Shown here piece by piece: positions 1 through 7,564 of a stretch of DNA of 64,000 bases. The first letter of the stretch is position 1, and every line of letters starts with the position of its first letter. Below the pieces are notes generated by a model that ran no database searches, was not told where the DNA came from, and worked only from the letters and a program-made list of their open reading frames with translations. The stretch is from positions 248,001 to 312,000 of the forward strand of contig CAVUIG010000003.1 in NCBI GenBank assembly GCA_963741355.1, read 5' to 3'. The stretch is from CAIWHR01 sp963741355. Its GTDB lineage: Bacteria; Pseudomonadota; Gammaproteobacteria; Burkholderiales; Casimicrobiaceae. The position numbers and the translations under genes were made by a program.

Positions 1-334
1 CGCTCGAAAACGGGTGGCGCCGCCGCGTTTCCGAGAAGCGCTTCACGAGCTCTGGAGTCTTCGCGTCGAGGTAGAGGAAGCGCACGCTCCAGCCCGCCGC
101 CTTCAAGGTCTCGATGGCGGCGGACAGCCCGGCCAAGCCGGGTCCGGTCTTGACGTCGAGCGCGATCGCGACGCGGTCGCGCCCGGCGGCGGCGAGGTAG
201 CCGGCGGTTTCGGCGACGAGCGGCAGCGGGAGGTTGTTGACCGCGTAATAGCCCGAGTCCTCGAGCGCCCCGAGGGCGACGCTCTTGCCGGAGCCCGAGA
301 CTCCGCCGATCAGCAGCAGGTCCATGCGGTCCAT
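1..334 (-). CDS. rapZ: RapZ RNA adaptor / RNase adapter protein, N-terminal part (cut by window edge)
   Basis: About the first 110 residues of RapZ, a P-loop protein that in gamma- and betaproteobacteria binds small RNAs and links the nitrogen PTS to amino-sugar metabolism. The N-terminus shows a hydrophobic strand followed by the Walker A motif GGVSGSGKS (residues 10-18). The frame is open through base 1, so the C-terminal RNA-binding part lies outside the window. An ATG at 334 and another at 325 are both possible starts; the second gives the family-typical MDLLLI opening. It follows hprK by about 80 bases on the same strand, the usual arrangement with ptsN and rpoN. The family call is firm. 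Confidence 0.93.
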   Translation of the reverse strand, partial: MDRMDLLLIGGVSGSGKSVALGALEDSGYYAVNNLPLPLVAETAGYLAAAGRDRVAIALDVKTGPGLAGLSAAIETLKAAGWSVRFLYLDAKTPELVKRFSETRRRHPFSS

Positions 335-417
335 TGCTGAATTTCAACTGCGGTGATCACTCGGAGAGCGTCGCCGGTTGCGCCGCGAGGATCGGCAGGC
401 GTCGCGCGCTTGCGCGC

Positions 418-1380
418 TCAGCCGCCGTCTTCCATGAGCCTCTGCTGCCGCTCGATGAATTCCTTGGTGCTGTCGATGCCGCGCTGGTTCAGCACGAAGT
501 TGCGCACCGCGGCTTCGACCAGCACCGCGAGGTTGCGCCCGGCGGCGACGGGGATGGTCACCTTGCGGATGGGCACGCCGAGAATCTCCTGGTAGGTCGC
601 CTGGACCTGCAGCCGGTCGAGCTCGGAGAACGCCTCGTGGCCGTGGTCCTCGAGGTGCACCATGAATTTCAGCAGCTTGCGCGGACGCACCGCGGTCTCG
701 CCGAAGATGGTTCGGATATTGAGGATGCCGATGCCGCGAACCTCGAGGAAATCGCGCAGCACGCCCGGACAGCGTCCCTCGAGCGTGTCGGGCGAAATCC
801 GGTAGATCTCGACGATGTCGTCGGCGACGAGGCCATTGCCGCGCGAGATGAGCTCGAGCGCGAGCTCGCTCTTGCCGATCGCCGACGCGCCGGTGATGAG
901 GACGCCCATCTCCAGCACGTCCAGGAAGACGCCGTGCAGCGTGGTGGCCTCGGCGAGCACGCGCGCGAGGTAGAGCCGTATCACCTCGACCACGTTCGGC
1001 GACGGCTGGGTCGACGTGAAGAGCGCGACGTGATCGGAGGCGCAGCGCGCGGAGAGCTCGGGCGGGACCGCTTCGCCGTTGGCGACGACGATCGCGACGA
1101 GCTCGGTGCCGAACAGCCGGGCGACCGTGTCGCGCCATACCTCGGCGGAGAGGCCCTTCACCCAGGCGATCTCCGCCGCGCCGAGGATCTGGATCCGGAA
1201 TGGATGGATGAGGTTGAGGTGTCCGACCTGGCCGCTGGTCGGCTTCAATGCGGCGTCGCCGGTCAGCACGCGGTTGCCGCCCTGGCGGCCGGCGGCCCAG
1301 CTCAAGTCGAGCCGGGCCTCGTTGTCATTGAAGAATTTCTCGACGCTGACCTGCCGGACCATGCCGTGCTCGCTCGTCAT
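418..1380 (-). CDS. hprK: HPr kinase/phosphorylase
   Basis: A 320-residue HPr(Ser) kinase/phosphorylase, which phosphorylates and dephosphorylates HPr or NPr of the phosphotransferase system using ATP or pyrophosphate. The Walker A motif GASAIGKS is at residues 164-171, the conserved His of the TLHGVF segment is at 149, and the HprK signature LEVRGIGILNIRTIFGE is at 212-228. Length is normal. The ATG at 1380 lies 19 bases after the ptsN stop; a second ATG at 1362 (MVRQVS) is an alternative start. In betaproteobacteria the gene travels with ptsN, rapZ and rpoN, as here, and is thought to act in regulation rather than sugar uptake. Confidence 0.96.
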   Translation of the reverse strand: MTSEHGMVRQVSVEKFFNDNEARLDLSWAAGRQGGNRVLTGDAALKPTSGQVGHLNLIHPFRIQILGAAEIAWVKGLSAEVWRDTVARLFGTELVAIVVANGEAVPPELSARCASDHVALFTSTQPSPNVVEVIRLYLARVLAEATTLHGVFLDVLEMGVLITGASAIGKSELALELISRGNGLVADDIVEIYRISPDTLEGRCPGVLRDFLEVRGIGILNIRTIFGETAVRPRKLLKFMVHLEDHGHEAFSELDRLQVQATYQEILGVPIRKVTIPVAAGRNLAVLVEAAVRNFVLNQRGIDSTKEFIERQQRLMEDGG

Positions 1381-1399
1381 GCGCGCCGCGCGCCCGCGA

Positions 1400-1861
1400 T
1401 CACGCGGTCGCCGCCCATCCGTCGAACAGCGCCCGAAGCTCGACCGGGCTCGAAGCGGCGGCGAGCTGTTCGCGGAATCGCTTCTCCGAGAACATCTGCG
1501 CGAGCTCGGACAGGAGCTGCAGGTGCCGCTCGGTCGCCTGCTCGGGGACCAGCAGGACGAAGACCTGCGCCACCGGCTTGCCGTCGGGCGCGTCGAAGGG
1601 GATGGGCGCGCGCAGTCGCACGAAGGCGCCCTGCGCCTCGCGCAATCCCTTGATCCTGCCGTGTGGAATCGCAACACCCTGGCCCAGCCCGGTCGAGCCC
1701 AGCTTCTCGCGCGCGGTGAGGCTGTCGACCACGACATTGCGCGCGAGGCCGGAGCTCGACTCGACGAGCGTCCCGACCGCATCGAACAGTCGCGCCTTCG
1801 AACCCGCGTCGACGTCGAGCAGGATGTTCGCGGTGGGCAGGAGCTCGGCGACCTGGTTCAT
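1400..1861 (-). CDS. ptsN: PTS IIA-like nitrogen-regulatory protein (EIIA-Ntr)
   Basis: A 153-residue EIIA-Ntr protein, the terminal phosphate acceptor of the nitrogen PTS (EI-Ntr, NPr, EIIA-Ntr). It acts as a cytoplasmic regulator rather than a sugar transporter component. The phosphorylatable His is H67 within GVAIPHGRIKG, the conserved EIIA type-2 site. Length and fold-defining motifs (GSTGLGQGVAIPH, LLSELAQMF) match the family. It sits between hpf and hprK in the rpoN-linked cluster; the ATG at 1861 is about 40 bases beyond the hpf stop. Expression is probably shared with rpoN and hpf, since all are codirectional with short gaps. Confidence 0.96.
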   Translation of the reverse strand: MNQVAELLPTANILLDVDAGSKARLFDAVGTLVESSSGLARNVVVDSLTAREKLGSTGLGQGVAIPHGRIKGLREAQGAFVRLRAPIPFDAPDGKPVAQVFVLLVPEQATERHLQLLSELAQMFSEKRFREQLAAASSPVELRALFDGWAATA

Positions 1862-1900
1862 GCGGAGGAAGCGCGGTGCGTTGGGCCGGACCGGCCCGCG

Positions 1901-2227
1901 TCAGGCGGCGGCGTCGCGCTTCGCGGCGTGACCTTCGTGCCGGTGCAGCGCGAGCTTTTCCTTGTGCTTCACCACCTGGCGGTCGAGCTTGTCGACGAGC
2001 ACGTCGATCGCCGCGTACATGTCCGCCTCGATCGCCTCGCAGTGGATGTCCTTGCCGCGCGCATGCAGGTTGACTTCGACCTTGTGGTTCAGCTTGTCCA
2101 CCGAAAGCACGACGTTCACGTCGATCACGTGGTCGAAATGGCGCGACACGCGGTCGAGCTTCGCCACGACGTAGTCGCGCAGCGCGGGCGTGATGTCGAG
2201 GTGGTTGCCGGTGACGTTGAGGTTCAT
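1901..2227 (-). CDS. hpf: Ribosome hibernation promoting factor, short form
   Basis: A 108-residue ribosome-associated protein of the HPF/YfiA family (sigma-54 modulation protein). It binds the decoding region of the 30S subunit and promotes 100S dimers in stationary phase. It begins MNLNVTGNHLDITPALRDYV and contains the conserved strand with NLHARGKDIHCEAIEADMYA followed by the helix AIDVLVDKLDRQVVKHKEK, the usual order. It lacks the long-form C-terminal dimerisation domain. It lies directly downstream of rpoN (about 40 bases), the conserved position that gave the family its old name. Confidence 0.96.
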   Translation of the reverse strand: MNLNVTGNHLDITPALRDYVVAKLDRVSRHFDHVIDVNVVLSVDKLNHKVEVNLHARGKDIHCEAIEADMYAAIDVLVDKLDRQVVKHKEKLALHRHEGHAAKRDAAA

Positions 2228-2270
2228 CGCACTCTCCTTCCGTTGCTGGAGATTCCGCGCGCGGCCGGGA

Positions 2271-3776
2271 TCACGGCGCCTTGCGCAGGTTGACGGGAGG
2301 GATCGAGAGCGCCTCCCGGTACTTCGCGATCGTGCGCCGCGCGACGAGGATGCCCTGGTCGCCGAGGATGTCCGCGATCTTGCTGTCGGTGAGCGGCGTC
2401 TTCGGATCCTCGGCGCCGACGAGCTGCTTGATCAGCGCGCGGATCGCCGTCGCCGACGCCGCGCCACCGGTGTCGGTCGCGACGTGGCTGCCGAAGAAAT
2501 ACTTGAGCTCGTAGGTGCCGCGCGGGGTCAGCATGTATTTCTGCGTGGTCACGCGCGAGATCGTCGATTCGTGCAGGTCGAGCATGTCGGCGATCTCGCG
2601 CAGGACCATCGGCCGCATCGCGACCTCGCCGTGCTCGAAGAAGCGCCGCTGCCGCTCCACGATCGCCTGCGACACGCGCAGGATCGTGTCGAACCGCTGC
2701 TGCACGTTGCGGATCAGCCACTTCGCCTCCTGCAGCTGCGCCGCCAGCTGCTGGTTCGACGATTCGCGGTTGCGCGTCAGGATGTCGGCGTAGATGCGGT
2801 TCAGCCGCAGCTTGGGCATCGCCGCCTCATTGAGCGCCGCCTGCCAGCGTCCGCGGGTCTTCTTCACCACGACGTCGGGCACGACGTAGTTCGCCTCGGT
2901 CTTCGCGAACTGCGCGCCGGGCCGCGGGTTGAGGCTCATGATCAGCGCGCGCACCGCGCGGATGCAGGCGTCGTCGACGTGCAGCGCGCGCTTCAGCTTG
3001 GTGAAGTCGCGCGCGGCGAGCTGCGGCAGGTGCGAGGCGACCAGCGTCAGCGCCTCGGCGCGGTGCGGCGTGGCTTCGGGCAGCGCCTTCAGCTGCAGCG
3101 TCAGGCATTCGGCGGCGTCGCGCGCGCCCACGCCCGCCGGCTCGAAGCTCTGCAGGTAACGCAGCGCGATCGAGAGCTCGTCGGGATCGATGTCGAGCTC
3201 TTCCGGAAAGAGCTCGGCGAATTCCTCGAGCGACGTGTGGAGATAGCCGTCCTCGTCGAGCGCGTCGATCAGCGCGGCGACGATCTGCCGGTCGCGCAGC
3301 GGCAGGTTCAGCATCGCCAGCTGTCCGATCAGGTGGTCGCGCAGCGTGCTGGTCGCGACCTGCTGCGGATAGAACCCGTCGTCGTCGTCGTCGGCGCTCG
3401 GGCCGCCCCAGTCGGAGTCGCCGGACGAGTAGTCCTCGAAGTCGGCCCGGTCGACCGTGTCGCGCTGCCCCTCGGCATCGCGCCGCTCCTCGGTGTCGCG
3501 CGTGCCGCCGTCTTCGGCCGCGCCGTCGCCGGCGTCGGCGGGCGCGCTCCGCGTCTCGGCTTCCGAGGGCGCGCGCGGGTCGACGGGTGGCGCCTCGGCC
3601 GGCGGCGCGCCTTCCTCGTCGCCCTCGGCTTTCTCGAGCAGCGGGTTCTCCTGCAGGATGCGCTCGACCTCGGCGTTGAGCTCGAGCGTCGACAGCTGCA
3701 GCAGCCGGATCGACTGTTGCAGCTGGGGCGTCAGCGTGAGGTGCTGCGAGAGCTTGAGTTGGAGCGTTTGCTTCAT
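2271..3776 (-). CDS. rpoN: RNA polymerase sigma-54 factor
   Basis: A 501-residue sigma-54. Region I is the Gln/Leu-rich N-terminus (LKLSQHLTLTPQLQQSIRLL), which interacts with bacterial enhancer-binding activators. It is followed by a long acidic region II (about residues 50-125, Asp/Glu/Ala-rich). The core-binding and helix-turn-helix regions follow, and the diagnostic RpoN box ARRTIAKYRE is at 479-488 near the C-terminus. Length is normal. Together with ptsN, hprK and rapZ it forms the nitrogen-PTS neighbourhood. lptB ends 20 bases upstream on the same strand, so the lpt and rpoN genes are likely cotranscribed. Confidence 0.98.
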   Translation of the reverse strand: MKQTLQLKLSQHLTLTPQLQQSIRLLQLSTLELNAEVERILQENPLLEKAEGDEEGAPPAEAPPVDPRAPSEAETRSAPADAGDGAAEDGGTRDTEERRDAEGQRDTVDRADFEDYSSGDSDWGGPSADDDDDGFYPQQVATSTLRDHLIGQLAMLNLPLRDRQIVAALIDALDEDGYLHTSLEEFAELFPEELDIDPDELSIALRYLQSFEPAGVGARDAAECLTLQLKALPEATPHRAEALTLVASHLPQLAARDFTKLKRALHVDDACIRAVRALIMSLNPRPGAQFAKTEANYVVPDVVVKKTRGRWQAALNEAAMPKLRLNRIYADILTRNRESSNQQLAAQLQEAKWLIRNVQQRFDTILRVSQAIVERQRRFFEHGEVAMRPMVLREIADMLDLHESTISRVTTQKYMLTPRGTYELKYFFGSHVATDTGGAASATAIRALIKQLVGAEDPKTPLTDSKIADILGDQGILVARRTIAKYREALSIPPVNLRKAP

Positions 3777-3795
3777 CGCGTCCGCAGCGGGGGGA

Positions 3796-4519
3796 TCAGA
3801 GCCGGAAGTGCTCGCCCAGGTAGACTTTCCTTACGGCCTCATTATAAACAATCTCGCCCGGCACGCCCGAGGCAAGGACGCGGCCCTCGTTGATGATGTA
3901 GGCGCGGTCGCAGATGCCGAGCGTCTCGCGGACGTTGTGGTCGGTGATGAGGACGCCGATTCCGCGGTCCTTGAGGAAGCCGATGATCTTCTGGATGTCC
4001 AGCACGGCGATCGGGTCGACGCCGGCGAACGGCTCGTCCAGCAGGATGAAGCGGGGCCGGGTCGCGAGCGCCCGCGCGATCTCGCACGCGGCGGCGCTCG
4101 CCGCCCGAGAGGCTCAGCGCCGAGGCGTCAGCCAGGTGCGAGATCGACAGGTCCTCGAGCAGGGCGTCGAGGCGGTTCGAGCGGGTGTCGGCGTCGAGGT
4201 CCTGCAGCTCGAGGATCGCGCGCACGTTCTCCGCCACCGTCAGCTTGCGGAAGATCGAGGCCTCCTGCGGCAGGTAGGACAATCCGAGCCGCGCACGCGA
4301 GTGGATCGGCATCCGCGACAGGTCGCGCCCGTCGAGCTCGATGCGGCCGCCGTCGGCCGCCGTCAGTCCGACGATCATGTAGAAGCACGTCGTCTTGCCC
4401 GCGCCGTTGGGCCCGAGCAGGCCGACCACTTCGCCGCTCGCGACGTCGAGCGAGACGTCGTGCACGACCGTGCGGGCCTTGTACCGCTTTTCCAGGCGGG
4501 CGACGGAGAGGTGGCTCAC
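3796..4519 (-). CDS. lptB: LPS export ABC transporter ATPase LptB (one frame break)
   Basis: The cytoplasmic ATPase that drives lipopolysaccharide extraction through LptFG. The reading begins at GTG 4519 (SHLSVARLEKRYKART), with Walker A GPNGAGKT, Q-loop LPQEASIF and ABC signature LSGGERRR. The frame then breaks near 4097. The next frame continues without loss: EIARAL, Walker B FILLDEPFAGVDP, switch ITDHNVRETL and C-terminus YLGEHFRL, matching E. coli LptB closely. Removing one base restores a 240-residue protein, the normal length. LptB is essential in bacteria with LPS, so an extra base in the sequence record is more likely than a dead gene. It is 23 bases downstream of lptA. Confidence 0.93.
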
Positions 4520-4542
4520 GGGTTGCGACTTCGCGGCGCCGG

Positions 4543-5244
4543 CTATTTCGCCGGCTGTGGCGCGAGCTCGGTCGCGGATTTCAGCTCGGCCGGCGGCGGT
4601 GCGACGGGCGGCGGCGCCGCCTTCGATGCGGCCTTTGGGGAGGTCTTCGCGGCGTCCTTGTCCTTGCTCTTGCCGGGCATCGGCGTATCGGACTTCGGCT
4701 GGAACACGCCGCGCACGCGCGCGCCGGCGCCGCCGGATTCGGGCGCCGCGACCACGCCACCCCGGCCCTCGGCCTTCGCGAACTCGGTCGCCGTGTTGTA
4801 CGAGATGTAGTTGCTGCGGATCTCGTCCTGGTTGCGCCGGAGCAGCGCGCGATCGAAGAGCTCGAGCAGCTGCTTCGTGCCGTCGTACTCGGCACGCTGC
4901 GCGAATCCCTCGAAATATTCGTCGAACCCGTCCCGCTTCTGGCGGAACGTGATCGGGCTGCCCCATGCGGTCGCCGACATCGAGTTGTCGGGATTCTGGC
5001 GGAAGGTGATCTTTTCGGCGTGGATCACCATCGTTCCCTGCGTGATCACGACGTGCCCGATCAGCGTTCCGACCTTCGTCTCGGCGTTGACGTCGGCGGC
5101 ATCGGCGATCCAGTTGATCGGCTTTTCGCGGTCGGCGGTCTCGGCCGCGGCGACACGGGCGCCGGCGGCGAGGACGACGGCGGCAGCGACAATCGCGGCA
5201 CCCGTGCGGGGCCGCCGCACGGAACGGAGCAATGAACGCATCAC
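4543..5244 (-). CDS. lptA: LPS transport periplasmic protein LptA
   Basis: A 233-residue periplasmic bridge protein of the Lpt machine (OstA-like beta-jellyroll). It has an N-terminal signal sequence (about residues 1-34, ending AAA), then repeated beta-strand segments such as GTLIGHVVITQGTMVIHAEK and IRSNYISYNTATEFAKAEG. The C-terminus is a low-complexity Pro/Ala/Lys tail (about residues 180-233), a common feature of betaproteobacterial LptA. The start overlaps the lptC stop by four bases, and lptB follows 23 bases on. Gene order lptC-lptA-lptB is standard. Confidence 0.92.
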   Translation of the reverse strand: MMRSLLRSVRRPRTGAAIVAAAVVLAAGARVAAAETADREKPINWIADAADVNAETKVGTLIGHVVITQGTMVIHAEKITFRQNPDNSMSATAWGSPITFRQKRDGFDEYFEGFAQRAEYDGTKQLLELFDRALLRRNQDEIRSNYISYNTATEFAKAEGRGGVVAAPESGGAGARVRGVFQPKSDTPMPGKSKDKDAAKTSPKAASKAAPPPVAPPPAELKSATELAPQPAK

Positions 5245-5858
5245 TTCGAGATGGCCTTGGGTTGAAGCGTGCCGTGCGCGCCGGAGTTGAGCTTCAGCGT
5301 GTGCGTGTTGTTGTCGAGCGACATGCCGACGGCCTCGATTATTCCACGCGGGTCCTCGATCGTCACCCGCTGGTCGGTGTCGGCCAGGCCCTTCTTCGGG
5401 ACGACGCGCAGGATCTCGGTGCGCAGCGACGACGGGCCTTCCGCCGGCTTGCCCTCCGCGGCGGAGCCGGCGTCGCGGCGGGCGATCACGCCGCCGCGAA
5501 ACGTGACCGTCTCGCGGTCGCCCGCGACGGTCGCGTTGTCCGCGGTGATCGACATTCCCGGCTTGCCGGGCTCGGTGAGCGCCAGCGAAGGCGCGACGAA
5601 GTCGACGGTTTCGGTGTCGGGATGATGCTCGGCACGCTTCGCGGTCAGCGACTCGCGCACGCGCCCGGCTTCGTCCAGCGCGAACGCGCGAATGTTCTCG
5701 ATGTAGATGTCGGGATCATGGCGGGCGCTGCCGTCGCGCCGCGCCGCCGGAGGCTGCACCTGCGCGTCGAGCCAGTACGTGAGCGCCGCCAGGCTGCCGA
5801 GGAACAGCGCCGGCGACCACGCGGTCAGCCGGTCGAGGATCCCGCGCGCGCTGCTCAA
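5241..5858 (-). CDS. lptC: LPS export system protein LptC
   Basis: A roughly 205-residue bitopic inner-membrane protein that passes LPS from LptBFG to LptA. It has one N-terminal transmembrane segment (LFLGSLAALTYWLDAQV), then the jellyroll segment DPDIYIENIRAFALDEAGRV typical of LptC. I chose the TTG at 5858 as start because it overlaps the kdsC stop in a TTGA junction and gives a short cytoplasmic tail before the membrane helix; no ATG lies in a suitable place. The C-terminus overlaps lptA by four bases, implying translational coupling. Confidence 0.85.
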   Translation of the reverse strand: MSSARGILDRLTAWSPALFLGSLAALTYWLDAQVQPPAARRDGSARHDPDIYIENIRAFALDEAGRVRESLTAKRAEHHPDTETVDFVAPSLALTEPGKPGMSITADNATVAGDRETVTFRGGVIARRDAGSAAEGKPAEGPSSLRTEILRVVPKKGLADTDQRVTIEDPRGIIEAVGMSLDNNTHTLKLNSGAHGTLQPKAISK

Positions 5859-6418
5859 GGCCGGCCTCCGTCCGCGCTGACGGTGAACGCGTCCCGCTGC
5901 GCGTCGAGCGCGCCCTGCGCGGCGAGGATCAGCTCGCAGACCTCGCGCACGGCGCCGCGGCCGCCGTCGCGCCGCGTCACGTAATGCGCGCGGCTCGTCA
6001 CGGCGTGCGGCGCGTGCGGCACGGCGACGCCCAGGCCGCAGTGCAGGATCAGCGGAAGGTCCGGCAGGTCGTCGCCGATGTGCGCGCAGGCGGCACCCGG
6101 CAGGCCGAGCTCGGCGCGCAGGCGCTCCCACGGCGTGAGCTTGTCCTCCGAGCCCTGCAGCAGCCGCGTGACGCCGAGCGCCTTCGCCCGGTGCGCGACC
6201 GCGGGCGCATTGCTGCCGGTGATCCACGCGACGGTGACGCCCGCGCCGGCGAGCATCTTGATGCCCACGCCGTCGAGCGACGAAAACGCCTTCATCTCGC
6301 GGCCGTCGTCGCCGTAGTAGAGGCGGCCGTCGGTCAGCACGCCGTCGACGTCGCACGTGAGGAGCCGGATGCCCCGCGCGCGCCGCGCGAGGTCGTCGGG
6401 CAACGGCTCGGGGCTCAT
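5855..6418 (-). CDS. kdsC: 3-deoxy-D-manno-octulosonate 8-phosphate phosphatase KdsC
   Basis: A 187-residue HAD-superfamily phosphatase that hydrolyses Kdo-8-phosphate to Kdo, the third step of Kdo synthesis for LPS core. HAD motif I is CDVDGVLTDG with the nucleophile D23 and acid/base D25. Motif II is the WITGSNA segment, and motif IV is HIGDDLPDLP. Its compact size without a cap domain fits the tetrameric KdsC type. The ATG at 6418 overlaps the kdsD stop (ATGA). Next to kdsD and lptC it completes a Kdo/LPS-export operon. Confidence 0.95.
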   Translation of the reverse strand: MSPEPLPDDLARRARGIRLLTCDVDGVLTDGRLYYGDDGREMKAFSSLDGVGIKMLAGAGVTVAWITGSNAPAVAHRAKALGVTRLLQGSEDKLTPWERLRAELGLPGAACAHIGDDLPDLPLILHCGLGVAVPHAPHAVTSRAHYVTRRDGGRGAVREVCELILAAQGALDAQRDAFTVSADGGRP

Positions 6419-7449
6419 ACGACGCGGGCGCGGAACAGGTCGTGCATGTGCAGCGCGCCGACCAGCTTGCCGGTCGCGTCGACGACCAGCAACGCCATCT
6501 TCTTCGGCGGCGCCTCCATGAGGTCGACGCACTCGATCGCGAGGCGCTCGGGGCCGATGGTCAGCGGCGCGCGCGTCATCACGTCGGCGATGCGCGCGGC
6601 GCCGAAGTCGCGCACGCGATCGAGGCAGCGGCGCAGATCGCCGTCGGTGAAGATGCCGCTGACCTTGCCGTCAGCGTCGACCACCGCCGTCATGCCCATG
6701 CCCTTGCCGCTCATCTCGACGACGGCCTGCGCGAGCGTCGCGTCGTGCGGCACGACCGGCAGGTCGCGCCCGGTCTTCATCACGTCGCGCACGCGCGTCA
6801 GCAGGCGCCGGCCGAGCGCGCCGCCGGGATGCGAGCGCGCGAAATCCTCGACCGAGAATCCGCGCGCATCGAGCAGCGCCAGCGCGAGCGCGTCGCCCAG
6901 CGCGAGGGCCGCGGTCGTGCTGGCCGTCGGCGCGAGGCCGAGCGGGCAGGCCTCGCTGTCGACCGCGGCGTCGAGGTGGACGTCGGCGGCCTGCGCGAGC
7001 GACGAGTCCTCGTTGCCGGTCAGCGCGATGATCGACGCGCCCTGGCGCTTCAGGTGCGGCAGCAGGTGAACGAGCTCGTCGGTCTCGCCCGAATTGGACA
7101 GCATCACCACGACGTCACCGGGCGCGATCATGCCGAGGTCGCCGTGGCCGGCCTCGGCCGGATGCACGAAGAAGGCCGGCGTTCCGGTGGACGCGAACGT
7201 GGCCGCGAGCTTGTGCGCGATGTGGCCGGACTTTCCGATCCCGGACACGACGACGCGCCCGCTGGAACGCAGAATGAGCAGGACGGCGGCCGCGAACGGC
7301 GCGCCGAGACGCGCCGCGAGCCCCGTGATCGCGGCGGCCTCGGTCGTCAGGACTTCGCGCGCGAGCGCGAGCGCGCGCCCGGCGTCGAAGCCCGCGCCAT
7401 CCGCGGACGGCGTCGTGGCGGCTGGGGCGATGGCCCTCTCGACGGTCAT
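6415..7449 (-). CDS. kdsD: D-arabinose 5-phosphate isomerase KdsD
   Basis: A 344-residue sugar isomerase that converts ribulose-5-phosphate to arabinose-5-phosphate, the first committed step toward Kdo. An N-terminal SIS domain (about 50-190) holds VVVSGIGKSGHIAHK and the conserved HPAEAGHGDLGM and LSNSGETDEL motifs. Two CBS domains follow (about 215-340, for example GIFTDGDLRRCL). Length matches the KdsD/KpsF family. It is the first gene of the minus-strand kdsD-kdsC-lptC-lptA-lptB run, reading away from the kefB-like gene. Confidence 0.95.
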   Translation of the reverse strand: MTVERAIAPAATTPSADGAGFDAGRALALAREVLTTEAAAITGLAARLGAPFAAAVLLILRSSGRVVVSGIGKSGHIAHKLAATFASTGTPAFFVHPAEAGHGDLGMIAPGDVVVMLSNSGETDELVHLLPHLKRQGASIIALTGNEDSSLAQAADVHLDAAVDSEACPLGLAPTASTTAALALGDALALALLDARGFSVEDFARSHPGGALGRRLLTRVRDVMKTGRDLPVVPHDATLAQAVVEMSGKGMGMTAVVDADGKVSGIFTDGDLRRCLDRVRDFGAARIADVMTRAPLTIGPERLAIECVDLMEAPPKKMALLVVDATGKLVGALHMHDLFRARVV

Positions 7450-7564
7450 GCGGGTCAGTATAGCTCAGGGGCAGCGGCCGCCGGGTCGCGCCGCGACGCT
7501 GTGCTAGAGTCAATTGCACTCGCGGCCGCGCTGTCGCGGCGCGCTGCACCGGTCCCTGATCACG
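7450..7564. promoter_or_regulatory. Divergent intergenic region between kdsD and the kefB-like gene
   Basis: This 115-base gap separates two divergent genes, so promoters for both should lie here. On the minus strand a TATACT hexamer lies about 8 bases before the kdsD ATG, so a transcript from it would have almost no leader. On the plus strand TGCTAGAGT near 7503-7511 looks like an extended -10 element for the antiporter gene. No convincing -35 boxes are visible. These are motif matches only. Confidence 0.35.

Noticed and set aside
2190..3893. Long plus-strand frame of 567 codons opposite rpoN
   Set aside because: It is an antisense shadow of rpoN in high-GC DNA, rich in Arg/Ala/Gly with no family motif; rpoN on the other strand is unmistakable.
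4085..4110. Programmed +1 frameshifting in lptB
   Set aside because: No slippery site or conserved stimulator is visible, and the same kind of break occurs in many unrelated genes.
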